A DNA stretch of 64,000 nucleotides, from the NCBI GenBank assembly GCA_000421085.1, contig ATWE01000001.1, forward strand, positions 248,001 through 312,000, given 5' to 3'. The position numbers and the translations under genes are program-made. Position 1 is the first letter of the stretch, and every line of letters starts with the position of its first letter. Source of the DNA: Ensifer sp. USDA 6670. Its GTDB lineage: Bacteria; Pseudomonadota; Alphaproteobacteria; Rhizobiales; Rhizobiaceae. The notes under the pieces are model-generated. The model saw only the letters and a program-made list of their open reading frames with translations. It was not told where the DNA came from and made no database searches. Positions 52,202 to 61,017 of the stretch are shown piece by piece.

Positions 52202-53791
52202 TTAGCTGTCGAACCAGACGCGGCTTCCGACGTAGCCGTTGGAAAGGTCGTTGCCGATGTCGTGCACGAAGCCCTTCAGCGAAGCGGAGGCGGCGTTCAC
52301 ATAATCATTGAAGACCGGCAGTATGAGGCCGCCTTCGTCGCGCACCATGAGAGCCATGGTGTGGTAGAGCTCCTTGCGTTTGGCTTCGTCAAGTTCGGAG
52401 CGTGCCTGCAGGAGCAGCTTGTCGAAGTCCTCCCGCTTGAAACGCGTGTCGTTCCATTCCGCACTTGAAAGATAGGACGTGGAGTAGCGGGAATCCTGCG
52501 TCGGACGGCCGCCCCAGTAGGAAGCGCAGAAGGGCTGAACATTCCAGACATTGGTCCAGTAGCCGTCTTCCGGCTCGCGGCGTACTTCGATTTCGATACC
52601 GGCCTTGCGGGCGCTTTCCTGGAAGAGGACCGAGGCATCGACCGCGCCCGGGAAGGCGGCATCGGAGGTGCGCAGCAGGATCGGCCGGTCATGGCCGGAT
52701 TTCTTGTAATGGAAGGCGGCCTTGTCGGGGTCGTAGGCGCGCTGCTCGATGCCTTCAGGTGCCAGCGCATAGTTTTCATTGACCGGATAATCGTTGCCGA
52801 GCGTGCCATAGCCGCCGAGCACGCGGTCGAGAATGGCCTGCCGGTCGATTGCATATTTCAGCGCCAGCCTCAGGTCGTTGTTGTCGAAGGGGGCCGTGTC
52901 GCAATGCATGAGGAAGCTGTAGAAGCCCTTGCCTGAGGTCTGCAGAATCTCGACGCGGGGCGCACGCTTCAGGAGCGGCACGGTCTTCGGATCGACGCCG
53001 TTGATGAAATGCACTTGCCCGGAGGAAAGCGCCGCAATTCGCGCCGTGTTGTCGTTCATGACGATGATCTCGACACTGTCGACATAGCCGCGGTCCGAAC
53101 GCCAGTCAGCGGTGTTCTTCTCGAAGGTTGCCCGGATGCCGGCCTCATAGCTTGCAAGCTTGTAGGGGCCGGTGCCGATCGGCGAGGCGGGGTTGTCGAC
53201 GCCGCCGCCGGGCTGGATGATAAGATGATAGTCGGTCAGCAGAAGGGGCAGGTCCGCATTGCCTTCCGTCAGCGTCAGGACGAGGTCGCCGGCTTTCTCC
53301 TCGATCGTCTTGACGGACCGCATCAGCCCGAGCGCTCCCGACTTGGAGCCTTCGTCGGAATGCCGCTTCAACGTTGCGATCACGTCCGCGACGGCGAGTT
53401 TCTTGCCGTCGTGGAAAGCGATGTCGTTCCGAATCTTGAACGTCCAGACCGAAGCATCCGCCGACGATTCCCAGGAGGAGGCGATCGCGGGCAGCGGAGC
53501 GCCGGTCTCCGGGTGGGACTCGACCAGCGTGTCGCCCCAGAGATGGCCGATCACGAAGGATACCGAACCGCTATAGCTTGCCGGATCGAGCGAATCGGTC
53601 GTCGCACCGCCGTCGAGGCCGAGCTTCAGGTGACCGCCGCGTTTGGGCTCCTGCGCTCGCGCCTCGCCCAAGCCGATGGTGCTCCCGATGCCGGCGGCGA
53701 GGCCGAGCGCCGCCGTGCCTGCGAGGAAGCCGCGCCGGTTGATGCCGGCAGGTACGATGAGGCCGTCGGGACGCTTCGTGAATTCGGTCAT
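52202..53791 (-). CDS. Oligopeptide-type ABC binding protein 1, Tat-exported
   Basis: A protein of 529 residues. N-terminus has RRGFLAGTAALGLAAG, a Tat-type twin-arginine signal. The SBP_bac_5 fold follows (HLKLGLDGGATTDSLDPASY, ALSSGQVHFINGVDPKTVPL). It is nearly the same as the binding protein at 58296 in length and in long stretches. It is separated from the permease/ATPase genes by an oppositely oriented regulator, so it probably uses the same channel. Ligand not determinable. Confidence 0.88.
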   Translation of the reverse strand: MTEFTKRPDGLIVPAGINRRGFLAGTAALGLAAGIGSTIGLGEARAQEPKRGGHLKLGLDGGATTDSLDPASYSGSVSFVIGHLWGDTLVESHPETGAPLPAIASSWESSADASVWTFKIRNDIAFHDGKKLAVADVIATLKRHSDEGSKSGALGLMRSVKTIEEKAGDLVLTLTEGNADLPLLLTDYHLIIQPGGGVDNPASPIGTGPYKLASYEAGIRATFEKNTADWRSDRGYVDSVEIIVMNDNTARIAALSSGQVHFINGVDPKTVPLLKRAPRVEILQTSGKGFYSFLMHCDTAPFDNNDLRLALKYAIDRQAILDRVLGGYGTLGNDYPVNENYALAPEGIEQRAYDPDKAAFHYKKSGHDRPILLRTSDAAFPGAVDASVLFQESARKAGIEIEVRREPEDGYWTNVWNVQPFCASYWGGRPTQDSRYSTSYLSSAEWNDTRFKREDFDKLLLQARSELDEAKRKELYHTMALMVRDEGGLILPVFNDYVNAASASLKGFVHDIGNDLSNGYVGSRVWFDS

Positions 53792-53914
53792 TTCCAGTTC
53801 CCCTTGCGTGTTTTGTTCGAGAGAAACCTAACGCCTGCCAAGCCCCAGACAATTTCGCGACTTGACGCGACTTTTCGCTGGTTTACGCTGTCAGCAATTC
53901 GAGGGGTGGAGCAC

Positions 53915-54709
53915 TTGCAGCAGGACGACACATTCGGAATCAATCTCCGTTTTGCCTGTGCGACGCGGCGCTCGATCTCGCAGATTTGCCGGGAGATCGG
54001 CATCAACCGTCAGCAGTTCAACCGCTACATCAACGGCGAGGCGCGGCCTTCGGCTCACAATGTTGCGCGGATTGCGGCGTTCTTCGGACTTTCGGCCGAG
54101 GATTTCTCACTCGCGCCCAAGCTCTTCGAAGCCCGCATGATCCGCCCCGAGCGACACCGCCTGGAAGCGGGTCAGCTCCTCGAAGGATTCCCCGGCGATG
54201 CCGCAGCCCTTCGCCACCATTTCGGCTACTACCAGACCTATCACCTTTCGCTCTCCTGGCCCGGCTTCGTCGTCTGTTCCTGCGCGCATATCTATGAGGA
54301 AGGCGGCTCGATCCGGGTGAAATCGATCGAGCGCATTCGCGATAAGGCGAACGAGATCGAACAGTTCTCGAAATATGTCGGCCTTGTCACCTTCTGGCGA
54401 AACCGCATCTTCATTGCCGAGCGCACGGTGGGGCAGGCGTCGATGCTGGCTCAGACGATCCTGATGCCCTTCGAGGTGCACCAGCGGGTCTACCTGCGCG
54501 GCACCACGATGGGCGTCTCGTGGCGCAAGGAGAACCTGCCTTACGCCTCGCGGATGATCTGGCGGCATATCGGGCAGGATCCGGACAAACGACAGATGCT
54601 GTCGCGCTGCGGACTGCTTCCTTTCGGGTCGCGGCACCTGCCTTCTGCGGTCCGGCGCTTCCTGGAGACGCCGGAGGCCGAGGTGCTGACCATTCCCGCC
54701 GAATACTGA
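53915..54709 (+). CDS. XRE-like helix-turn-helix regulator
   Basis: A protein of 264 residues. The TTG at 53915 is preferred because GGAG precedes it by four bases; the GTG at 53906 is the alternative start. Residues 3-60 form an XRE-type helix-turn-helix (FACATRRSISQICREIGINR, QQFNRYINGEARPSAHNVAR). The remaining residues form an uncharacterised sensor domain (SIRVKSIERIRDKANEIEQF). It is divergent from binding protein 1 and convergent with the ATPase gene, so it is the likely regulator of this transport locus. Confidence 0.75.
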   Translation: MQQDDTFGINLRFACATRRSISQICREIGINRQQFNRYINGEARPSAHNVARIAAFFGLSAEDFSLAPKLFEARMIRPERHRLEAGQLLEGFPGDAAALRHHFGYYQTYHLSLSWPGFVVCSCAHIYEEGGSIRVKSIERIRDKANEIEQFSKYVGLVTFWRNRIFIAERTVGQASMLAQTILMPFEVHQRVYLRGTTMGVSWRKENLPYASRMIWRHIGQDPDKRQMLSRCGLLPFGSRHLPSAVRRFLETPEAEVLTIPAEY

Positions 54710-54738
54710 CGGATGCGCGTGGCGGCCGCCACGCGCAT

Positions 54739-56370
54739 TTAATTTCCGGCGCTCTCCATTCGTCGCGTCTTCAGCACCTTTTCCAGCCAGCCGATTTCCA
54801 TTTCGGGAACCGACTTCAGAAGCAGATCGGTATAGTCGTCGAAGGGCGGCGAAAGGACCTTCGATTTCGGGCCGAAGCGCACCAGCCGGCCGCGATGCAT
54901 CACGGCGACGCTGTCGGCGATTGCCCGGACGATGGCGATGTCATGGGTGATGAAGACGTAGGAAACCGCGGTTTCCTCCTGCAGCTTCAGGAGCAGGTTC
55001 AGGATGCCTTCCGCCACCAGCGGATCGAGCGCCGAGGTCGGCTCGTCGCAAAGGATGAGCTCCGGTTGGGCGGCGAGCGCCCGGGCGATCGCGACCCGCT
55101 GTTTCTGCCCGCCGGAGAGCTCGGCCGGGTAACGATCGAGGAAGCGCGTTCCCATTTCGATCTGGTCCAGCAGTTCCTTCACCCGCTCGGTCTTCTTGGC
55201 GCCGTGCATGCCGAAGTAAAAGGAGAGCGGCCGGCCGACGATCTCGCGCACCGTCTGGCGCGGATTCATTGCCGTGTCGGCCATCTGATAGATCATCTGG
55301 ATCCGGCGCAGTTCGTCGTTCGTCCTGCCTTTCAGCGCCTTCGGCAGTTCTTTTCCTTCGAAGGTGATGCGCCCTTCGCTCGGCGGCAGCAGGCCGGTGA
55401 TGACGCGCGCGAGCGTCGATTTGCCTGACCCGGACTCGCCGACGATTGCCAGTGTCTGCCCCTTCGGCAGGTGCATCGAGACATCGTGCAACACCTTGAA
55501 GCCGTTGGCATAACCGGCATGCACATGTTCGATCTTGAGAAGCGTGTCGGTCTGGTCCGGAGCTTCGTCGCGTTTCGCCTGGCGGACGCTGACGAGGGCG
55601 CGCGTGTATTCTTCCCTCGGAGCCTCGATCACCTGCTTGGTAGTGCCGTATTCGACGGTCTTGCCGTGGCGCAGCACCATGATGTCGTCGGAGATCTGGG
55701 CGACGACTGCAAGATCGTGGGTAATGTAGAGGGCTGCGGTATCGGTCTCCTCGATCGCATGCTTGATCGCCGCGAGCACGTCGATCTGGGTCGTCACGTC
55801 GAGCGCCGTGGTCGGCTCGTCGAAGACGATCAGTTCCGGGTTGGGGCAGAGCGCCATGGCGGTCATGGCGCGCTGCAACTGCCCGCCCGATACCTGGTGG
55901 GGGTAGCGGTCGCCGAAGGTCTCGGGATTGGGAAGGCCGAGCACCCGGAAGAGATAGAGCGCACGCTTCGTCGCCTCTTCACGGTTCATGATGCCGTGGC
56001 GCAGGGACGCCTCGATCACCTGGTCGCCGAGTTTATGGGCGGGGTTGAAGGCTGCGGCGGCGGATTGCGCCACGTAGCAGACATGACGCCCACGAACCGA
56101 ATTGATGCCGCCGCGGCCGAGCTTCAGGATGTCGCGGCCGTTGAGCAGCACCTGGCCGCCGGTGATGCGGCATCCGCCGCGGCCATAGGCGAGCGCCGAG
56201 AGACCGATCGTCGACTTGCCGGCGCCGGACTCGCCGATCAGACCCAGCACCTTGCCCTTTTGGAGATCGAAGGAAACGTCCTCGACCAGCGTCACCACTT
56301 TCGGCGGTTCGCCCGGCGGATAGCTCGTCGCTTCGATCTTCAGGTTTTTGACGGAAAGCAGCTCAGGCAT
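54739..56370 (-). CDS. Fused DppD-DppF-type ABC ATPase
   Basis: A protein of 543 residues with two ATPase halves. First: Walker A GESGAGKST, signature VSGGQLQRAMTAMAL, Walker B LIVFDEPTTALD. Second: GESGSGKST, LSGGQKQRVAIARAL, LILCDEPTSALD. Fusion of the two oligopeptide-transport ATPases is common in rhizobia. Starts inside the end of the permease gene by eight bases. It drives uptake with the two upstream permeases. Confidence 0.92.
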   Translation of the reverse strand: MPELLSVKNLKIEATSYPPGEPPKVVTLVEDVSFDLQKGKVLGLIGESGAGKSTIGLSALAYGRGGCRITGGQVLLNGRDILKLGRGGINSVRGRHVCYVAQSAAAAFNPAHKLGDQVIEASLRHGIMNREEATKRALYLFRVLGLPNPETFGDRYPHQVSGGQLQRAMTAMALCPNPELIVFDEPTTALDVTTQIDVLAAIKHAIEETDTAALYITHDLAVVAQISDDIMVLRHGKTVEYGTTKQVIEAPREEYTRALVSVRQAKRDEAPDQTDTLLKIEHVHAGYANGFKVLHDVSMHLPKGQTLAIVGESGSGKSTLARVITGLLPPSEGRITFEGKELPKALKGRTNDELRRIQMIYQMADTAMNPRQTVREIVGRPLSFYFGMHGAKKTERVKELLDQIEMGTRFLDRYPAELSGGQKQRVAIARALAAQPELILCDEPTSALDPLVAEGILNLLLKLQEETAVSYVFITHDIAIVRAIADSVAVMHRGRLVRFGPKSKVLSPPFDDYTDLLLKSVPEMEIGWLEKVLKTRRMESAGN

Positions 56371-57190
56371 CGCCGCGGCCTCCTTTCAGGCTCGAGGTGC
56401 GCTTCATCAGCCAGTCGACGACGAGATTGACGCAGATGGCGAGTGCGGCGATCGCGGCGCCCGGGATGAGCGCGGCCGATATGCCGAAGATGATGCCATC
56501 CTTGTTGTCCTTGACCATGCCGCCCCAGTCGGCCGCCGGCGGCTGAATGCCGAGGCCGAGGAAGGAGAGGGTGGAGAGGAACAGGATCGAGAAGGCGAAG
56601 CGCAGGCCGAATTCGGCGAGCAGCGGCGACAGCGTGTTCGGCAGGATTTCCCGGAAGATGATCCAGATATTGCCTTCGCCGCGCAACCGAGCCGCTTCGA
56701 CGAATTCCATCACTGCGACATCGAGGGCGACGGCGCGGCCGATGCGGAAGACGCGCGTCGAGTCGAGCACGGCCATGACGAGGACCAGGATCCAGAGATG
56801 CTGCGGCAGCACGGCGAGAACGACGAGTGCGAAGATCAGCGTCGGTACTGCCATCATCAGGTCGTTGAAGCGGGAGAAGAACTGATCGACGAAGCCGCCG
56901 GTTACTGCCGCGGTGAAGCTCAGGATCATGCCGAGAGCGAACGACAACACGGTTGCCGCCAACGCCACGAAGATGGTCGTGCGTGCACCGTAGATCAGGC
57001 GCGAGAGCAGGTCGCGGCCAAGATTATCCGTGCCGAGCAGGAAATCGCCGCCGGCCGGCAGCCAGATATCGCCGACCACCTCACGCTCGCCGAAGGGCGC
57101 GAGGAAGGGCGCGAAGAGCGCGCACAGAAGTGCGATCGCAATGCCGATGATGCCGATCCAGGCACTGAAGGGAATAGATCTCAAGTTCAT
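56363..57190 (-). CDS. Oligopeptide-type ABC permease 2 (DppC-like)
   Basis: A protein of 275 residues from ATG 57190 (MNLRSIPFSAWIGIIG). An OppC_N-like N-terminal helix is followed by GTDNLGRDLLSRLIYGARTT and the EAA-type loop EAARLRGEGNIWIIFREILPNTLSP. It overlaps the first permease by four bases. It is one half of the channel. Confidence 0.9.
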   Translation of the reverse strand: MNLRSIPFSAWIGIIGIAIALLCALFAPFLAPFGEREVVGDIWLPAGGDFLLGTDNLGRDLLSRLIYGARTTIFVALAATVLSFALGMILSFTAAVTGGFVDQFFSRFNDLMMAVPTLIFALVVLAVLPQHLWILVLVMAVLDSTRVFRIGRAVALDVAVMEFVEAARLRGEGNIWIIFREILPNTLSPLLAEFGLRFAFSILFLSTLSFLGLGIQPPAADWGGMVKDNKDGIIFGISAALIPGAAIAALAICVNLVVDWLMKRTSSLKGGRGDA

Positions 57191-58296
57191 CGCGGGTGCC
57201 TCAATCTCGGATTGGCGAGAATGGCGAGAATGTCGGCCGCCATGTTGAGGAAGATGTAGAAGGCCGCAAAGATCAGTCCGCATGCCTGCACGACGGGCAT
57301 GTCGCGCACGGTCACGGCATCCACCATGTATTGTCCCATGCCGGGATAGACGAAGACGACTTCGACGACGACGACGCCGACGACCAGATAGGCGAGGTTC
57401 AGCGCGACGACGTTGATGACCGGTGCCACGGCATTCGGGGCGGCGTGGCGCGCGATGATGCGGAACGTGCCGAGGCCCTTGAGTTCCGCCGTCTCCACAT
57501 AGGCCGAGGACATGACGTTGAGGATGGCCGCGCGCGTCATGCGCATCATATGGGCGAGGACCACGAGCACGAGGGTCGCGACCGGGAGTGCGATCGCCGA
57601 AAGGCGCTCGGTGAAGCCCATGCTATCGTAAACGGTCGCCGGGAAAGTGGCGACGCCCCATTTGACGGCGAAGAACATGATCAGGAGATAGCCGATGAAG
57701 AACTCCGGCAGCGAGATCGCTGCAAGCGATATCACGTTGATGATCTTGTCCGGCAGGCGGTTTCGGAATTGCACCGCGAGCATCCCAAGTCCCACGGCGA
57801 GCGGCACGGAGATGAGCGCCGCGAAGAAGGCGAGGAAGAGCGAATTGCCGAGGCGGTTGCCGATCTGCTCGCTGACGGAATTCCTGCTCGCCCAGGACGT
57901 GCCGAAATCACCCTGCACGGCGCCGCCGAGCCAGCTGAGATAGCGCTCGCTCCAGGGGCGGTCGAGCCCGAGGTCCTTGCGGATGTTCTCGACGGCCTGC
58001 GGCGTCGCCGACTGGCCGAGATAAGTGGTGGCGAAATCGCCGGGCAACGCCTCGATGCCGCCGAAGATCATCAGCGACACGGCGAAAAGCAGGCCGACGC
58101 TCAGTCCCAGGCGCTGAAGGATCAGCGCCGCGAGAGGACGGCGAAAGGCGAAGCGCCGCCAGAACGTGCCGCCGAGCTCGTCGGCGGCCGGGTTGGGTTT
58201 GGCTGGGACACCGGCAAGATCGGGAGACCGCAGGGCTGTCTCGCCTGCGGTCGCATCCGTCACGACCGGACCCGTGATCGGTCCGCTTTCCATCAT
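57187..58296 (-). CDS. Oligopeptide-type ABC permease 1 (DppB-like)
   Basis: About 369 residues from ATG 58296; an in-frame ATG at 58311 is also possible, but the later one sits in the binding-protein stop (TGATG) with GGA spaced well upstream. The first 60 residues are an unusual polar extension before the first helix (LILQRLGLSVGLLFAVSLMI). The core has the DppB loop GDFATTYLGQSATPQAVENI and TAELKGLGTFRIIARHAAPN. It is co-transcribed with the upstream binding protein. Confidence 0.85.
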   Translation of the reverse strand: MMESGPITGPVVTDATAGETALRSPDLAGVPAKPNPAADELGGTFWRRFAFRRPLAALILQRLGLSVGLLFAVSLMIFGGIEALPGDFATTYLGQSATPQAVENIRKDLGLDRPWSERYLSWLGGAVQGDFGTSWASRNSVSEQIGNRLGNSLFLAFFAALISVPLAVGLGMLAVQFRNRLPDKIINVISLAAISLPEFFIGYLLIMFFAVKWGVATFPATVYDSMGFTERLSAIALPVATLVLVVLAHMMRMTRAAILNVMSSAYVETAELKGLGTFRIIARHAAPNAVAPVINVVALNLAYLVVGVVVVEVVFVYPGMGQYMVDAVTVRDMPVVQACGLIFAAFYIFLNMAADILAILANPRLRHPR

Positions 58297-59885
58297 CAGG
58301 CGTCCAGCCATACCCTGGTCGCGACATAGCCGTTCGACATGTCGTTGCCGATGTCGTGGACGTAGCCCTTCACCGTTTTACCGGCCGCGTTCACGAAGTC
58401 GTTGAACATCGGCAGGATCAGGCCGCCTTCGTCGCGCACCATCATCGCCATGGTGCGGTACATGTCCTTGCGCTTGGCCTCGTCGAGCTCGGACCGTGCT
58501 TCGAGCAGGATCTTGTCGAAATCCGGACGCTTGAAGCGGGTGTCGTTCCAGTCGGCCGTCGAGAGATAGGCGGTGGAGTACATCTGATCCTGGGTCGGAC
58601 GCCCGCCCCAATAGGATGTCGAGAAAGGTTGGACGTTCCAGACGTTGGACCAGTACCCGTCGCCCGGCTCGCGCTTGACCTCGATCTCGATGCCCGCCTT
58701 CTTGGCGCTCGCCTGGTAGAGAACGGCGGCATCGACCGCGCCCGGGAAAGCGACGTCCGAGGTGCGCAGCAGCACCGGACCGCTATGGCCGGATTTCTTA
58801 TAGTGGAATGCCGCCTTGTCCGGATCGTAGGCGCGTTGCTCGATACCTTCCGGGAAGAGCGCATAGGTGTCGTTGATCGGGAAGTCGTTGCCGACCTTGC
58901 CGTAGCCGCCAAGAATGCGCTGGACCAGCGTCTCGCGGTCCATCGCATATTTCAGCGCCATGCGCAGGTCGTTGTTGTCGAACGGCGCCGTGTTGCAATG
59001 CATGATGAAGACGTAGTGTCCTCGGCCCGACGTGTTGAGGATTTCGACGGTCGGCGCCTTCTTCAACAGGTTGACCGTCTTCGGGTCGACGCGGTTGATG
59101 AAGTGGACCTGACCGGAGGACAGCGCCGCAATGCGCGCAGTCGCATCGTTCATGGCGATCAGTTCGACGGAATCGACATAGCCGCGGTCTGTGCGCCAGT
59201 CGTCGGCGTTCCTCTCGAATGTGGCGCGTACGCCCGGCTCGAAGCTTGCGACCTTGTAGGGGCCGGTCCCGATCATCGCGTCGGGATTGTCCGTGCCGCC
59301 GTTCGGCTGGATGATGAGGTGATAGTCGGTCAGCAGCAGCGGCAGGTCCGCATTGCCCTCCGTCAGCGCCAGGACGAGTTTGTCGCCGTCGGCCTTGATT
59401 TCCTTGATGGATTTCATCACGCCGAGCGCGCCGGACTCGGATTTTTCGTCCGTGTGTCGCTGCAGGGTCTTGATGACGTCGTCAATCGTCAATTCCTTGC
59501 CGTCGTGGAATTTGACGCCCTTGCGGATCGTGAAGGTCCAGGTGGCGGCGTCGGCCGAGGGTTCCCAGGATTCTGCAAGCGCCGGCATCGGTTCGCCGGT
59601 CGTCGGGTGGCTCTCTACGAGCATGTCGCCCCAGTTGCGGCCGACCACGAACATGAATTGCGACAGCGCCTTTGCCGGATCCCGCGAGTCGGTGGCAGCG
59701 GCCCCTTCGAGGCCGAGCTTCAGGTGACCGCCGCGCTTCGGCTCCTGCGCCGCGGCGCTGGACGCAAAGAGCGTATTCGCCGTCGACGCGGCAATGCCGA
59801 GGGCGGCGGCGCGTCCGAGAAATTCACGCCGGTTCAATTTGCCGAGCATGACCTGACGTGCCAAATAGTCTTTGTAATCGCTCAT
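58296..59885 (-). CDS. Oligopeptide-type ABC binding protein 2, Tat-exported
   Basis: A protein of 529 residues from ATG 59885, behind AGGGGA. Twin-arginine signal LNRREFLGRAAALGIAASTA. SBP_bac_5 fold as in binding protein 1 (ALSSGQVHFINRVDPKTVNL), with long near-identical stretches such as FHYKKSGH and RVWLDA/RVWFDS at the end. It is the first gene of the permease/ATPase operon. The promoter region holds a 9-base-arm palindrome over the expected -35 site. Confidence 0.9.
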   Translation of the reverse strand: MSDYKDYLARQVMLGKLNRREFLGRAAALGIAASTANTLFASSAAAQEPKRGGHLKLGLEGAAATDSRDPAKALSQFMFVVGRNWGDMLVESHPTTGEPMPALAESWEPSADAATWTFTIRKGVKFHDGKELTIDDVIKTLQRHTDEKSESGALGVMKSIKEIKADGDKLVLALTEGNADLPLLLTDYHLIIQPNGGTDNPDAMIGTGPYKVASFEPGVRATFERNADDWRTDRGYVDSVELIAMNDATARIAALSSGQVHFINRVDPKTVNLLKKAPTVEILNTSGRGHYVFIMHCNTAPFDNNDLRMALKYAMDRETLVQRILGGYGKVGNDFPINDTYALFPEGIEQRAYDPDKAAFHYKKSGHSGPVLLRTSDVAFPGAVDAAVLYQASAKKAGIEIEVKREPGDGYWSNVWNVQPFSTSYWGGRPTQDQMYSTAYLSTADWNDTRFKRPDFDKILLEARSELDEAKRKDMYRTMAMMVRDEGGLILPMFNDFVNAAGKTVKGYVHDIGNDMSNGYVATRVWLDA

Positions 59886-60090
59886 TCCCCTGTTCCCTTC
59901 TTCAGCCGGCATTCGCCGTTCGTTGTGATTGGTAGAGTGTTCGCGTATCGCCATCGGTCGAGATGGCCGGAGGTGGTTTGCAGTCCACCGTGATCGTCTC
60001 TATCCTGACCTCCTTGTTGGTCGCTTTGCGCGTTATCCGCGCTGTTCATCCATAAGGCTAAACGCTTGGACGGGGCTTGTAACGTCCTAA

Positions 60091-60096
60091 ATTATA
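60091..60096 (-). promoter_or_regulatory. -10 box TATAAT of transport operon
   Basis: On the minus strand the sequence reads TATAAT with no clear TTGACA at 17 bases; the palindrome occupies the -35 region, suggesting activator dependence. Confidence 0.45.
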
Positions 60097-60102
60097 AATC
60101 TT

Positions 60103-60125
60103 TTCCATAAGCATTCCTTATGGAA
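60103..60125. promoter_or_regulatory. 23-base palindromic operator
   Basis: TTCCATAAG-CATTC-CTTATGGAA: perfect 9-base arms with a 5-base spacer. It lies directly upstream of the TATAAT box on the minus strand. A dimeric regulator binding here would overlap or replace the -35 contact. The cognate regulator is unknown; the XRE-like protein at 53915 is one candidate. Confidence 0.65.
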
Positions 60126-60225
60126 TGACTGCTCAGCCGCACGCGCCGGTGCTCGCGGCGCGTGACGCTGAAAGGCCGGCATCCTCCGGCTTCCACTCTG
60201 TCCGCGGCCGAAGGGGCCGCGTATC

Positions 60226-61017
60226 TCAGCGTCCCTTCCAGACCGGGTCGCGCTTCTCCGCAAAGGCGCGGGCGCCCTCGAGCTGGTCCTCGCTCGAATA
60301 GAGGACATCGACTGTCCTGAACTGGCGACGGGTGACCTTGTTCATGGTCGTCTGGAAGTCCCGGCCCTCGGCATCGCGGACCACTTCCTTGATTGCGGCA
60401 TAGACGAGCGGCGGGCCGCTTTCGAGCAGGCGCGCCAGTTCCCAGGCCCGGTCCATCAGCCGTCCGGCCGGCAGGATCTCGTTGACGAAGCCCCAGCGGT
60501 TCGCTTCGACCACGTCGAGCCAGCGGCCGGTGAGCAGCATGTCCATGGCGATATGGTAGGGGATGCGCTTCGGCAGCTTGATCGAAGCGGCATCGGCGAG
60601 CGTACCCGAGCGGATTTCCGGGAGTGCGAAACTCGCATGTTCGGCTGCGAGGATGATGTCGGTCGAAAGCGCGATCTCCAGGCCGCCACCGCAACAGATG
60701 CCGTTGACGGCCGCGATGATGGGCTTGTTGAGGTCGCGCAGCTCCTGCATGCCGCCGAAACCGCCGACGCCGTAATCTCCATCGACAGGGTCGCCTTCCG
60801 CGGCCGCCTTCAGGTCCCAGCCGGGGCAGAAGAATTTCTCGCCGGCGCCGGTGATGATCGCGACCCGAAGCTCCGGGTCGTCCCGGAAATCGCGGAAGAT
60901 TTCGCCCATGATGCGGCTGGTCTTCAGGTCGATGGCATTGGCCTTCGGCCGGTCGATCGTGACTTCGAGAATTCCGCCTTCGCGGCGCGTAAGGATCGGT
61001 CCGGTCATGGGCGTCAT
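60226..61017 (-). CDS. Enoyl-CoA hydratase family, CaiD-like
   Basis: A protein of 263 residues starting at ATG 61017 (overlapping the acyl-CoA synthetase stop, ATGA) or at ATG 61008. Crotonase fold: oxyanion segments CPGWDLKAAAEGDP and NGICCGGGLEIALSTDIILA; a terminal FAEKRDPVWKGR block as in carnitinyl-CoA dehydratases (CaiD). It would hydrate or dehydrate a short-chain acyl-CoA such as crotonobetainyl-CoA. It is the last gene of the cluster with an ADP-forming acyl-CoA synthetase and an acyl-CoA dehydrogenase, a set that suits one CoA pathway. Substrate inferred. Confidence 0.82.
   Translation of the reverse strand: MTPMTGPILTRREGGILEVTIDRPKANAIDLKTSRIMGEIFRDFRDDPELRVAIITGAGEKFFCPGWDLKAAAEGDPVDGDYGVGGFGGMQELRDLNKPIIAAVNGICCGGGLEIALSTDIILAAEHASFALPEIRSGTLADAASIKLPKRIPYHIAMDMLLTGRWLDVVEANRWGFVNEILPAGRLMDRAWELARLLESGPPLVYAAIKEVVRDAEGRDFQTTMNKVTRRQFRTVDVLYSSEDQLEGARAFAEKRDPVWKGR

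Larger units (their letters stand above)
59886..60225. other. Long leader/promoter region of the transport operon
   Basis: A 340-base gap with no credible gene. It contains a TATAAT box on the minus strand (60091-60096), the palindrome at 60103-60125 and a 200-base untranslated leader before binding protein 2. No riboswitch or long leader-peptide frame is recognised. The CaiD-like gene ends at 60226. Confidence 0.5.
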
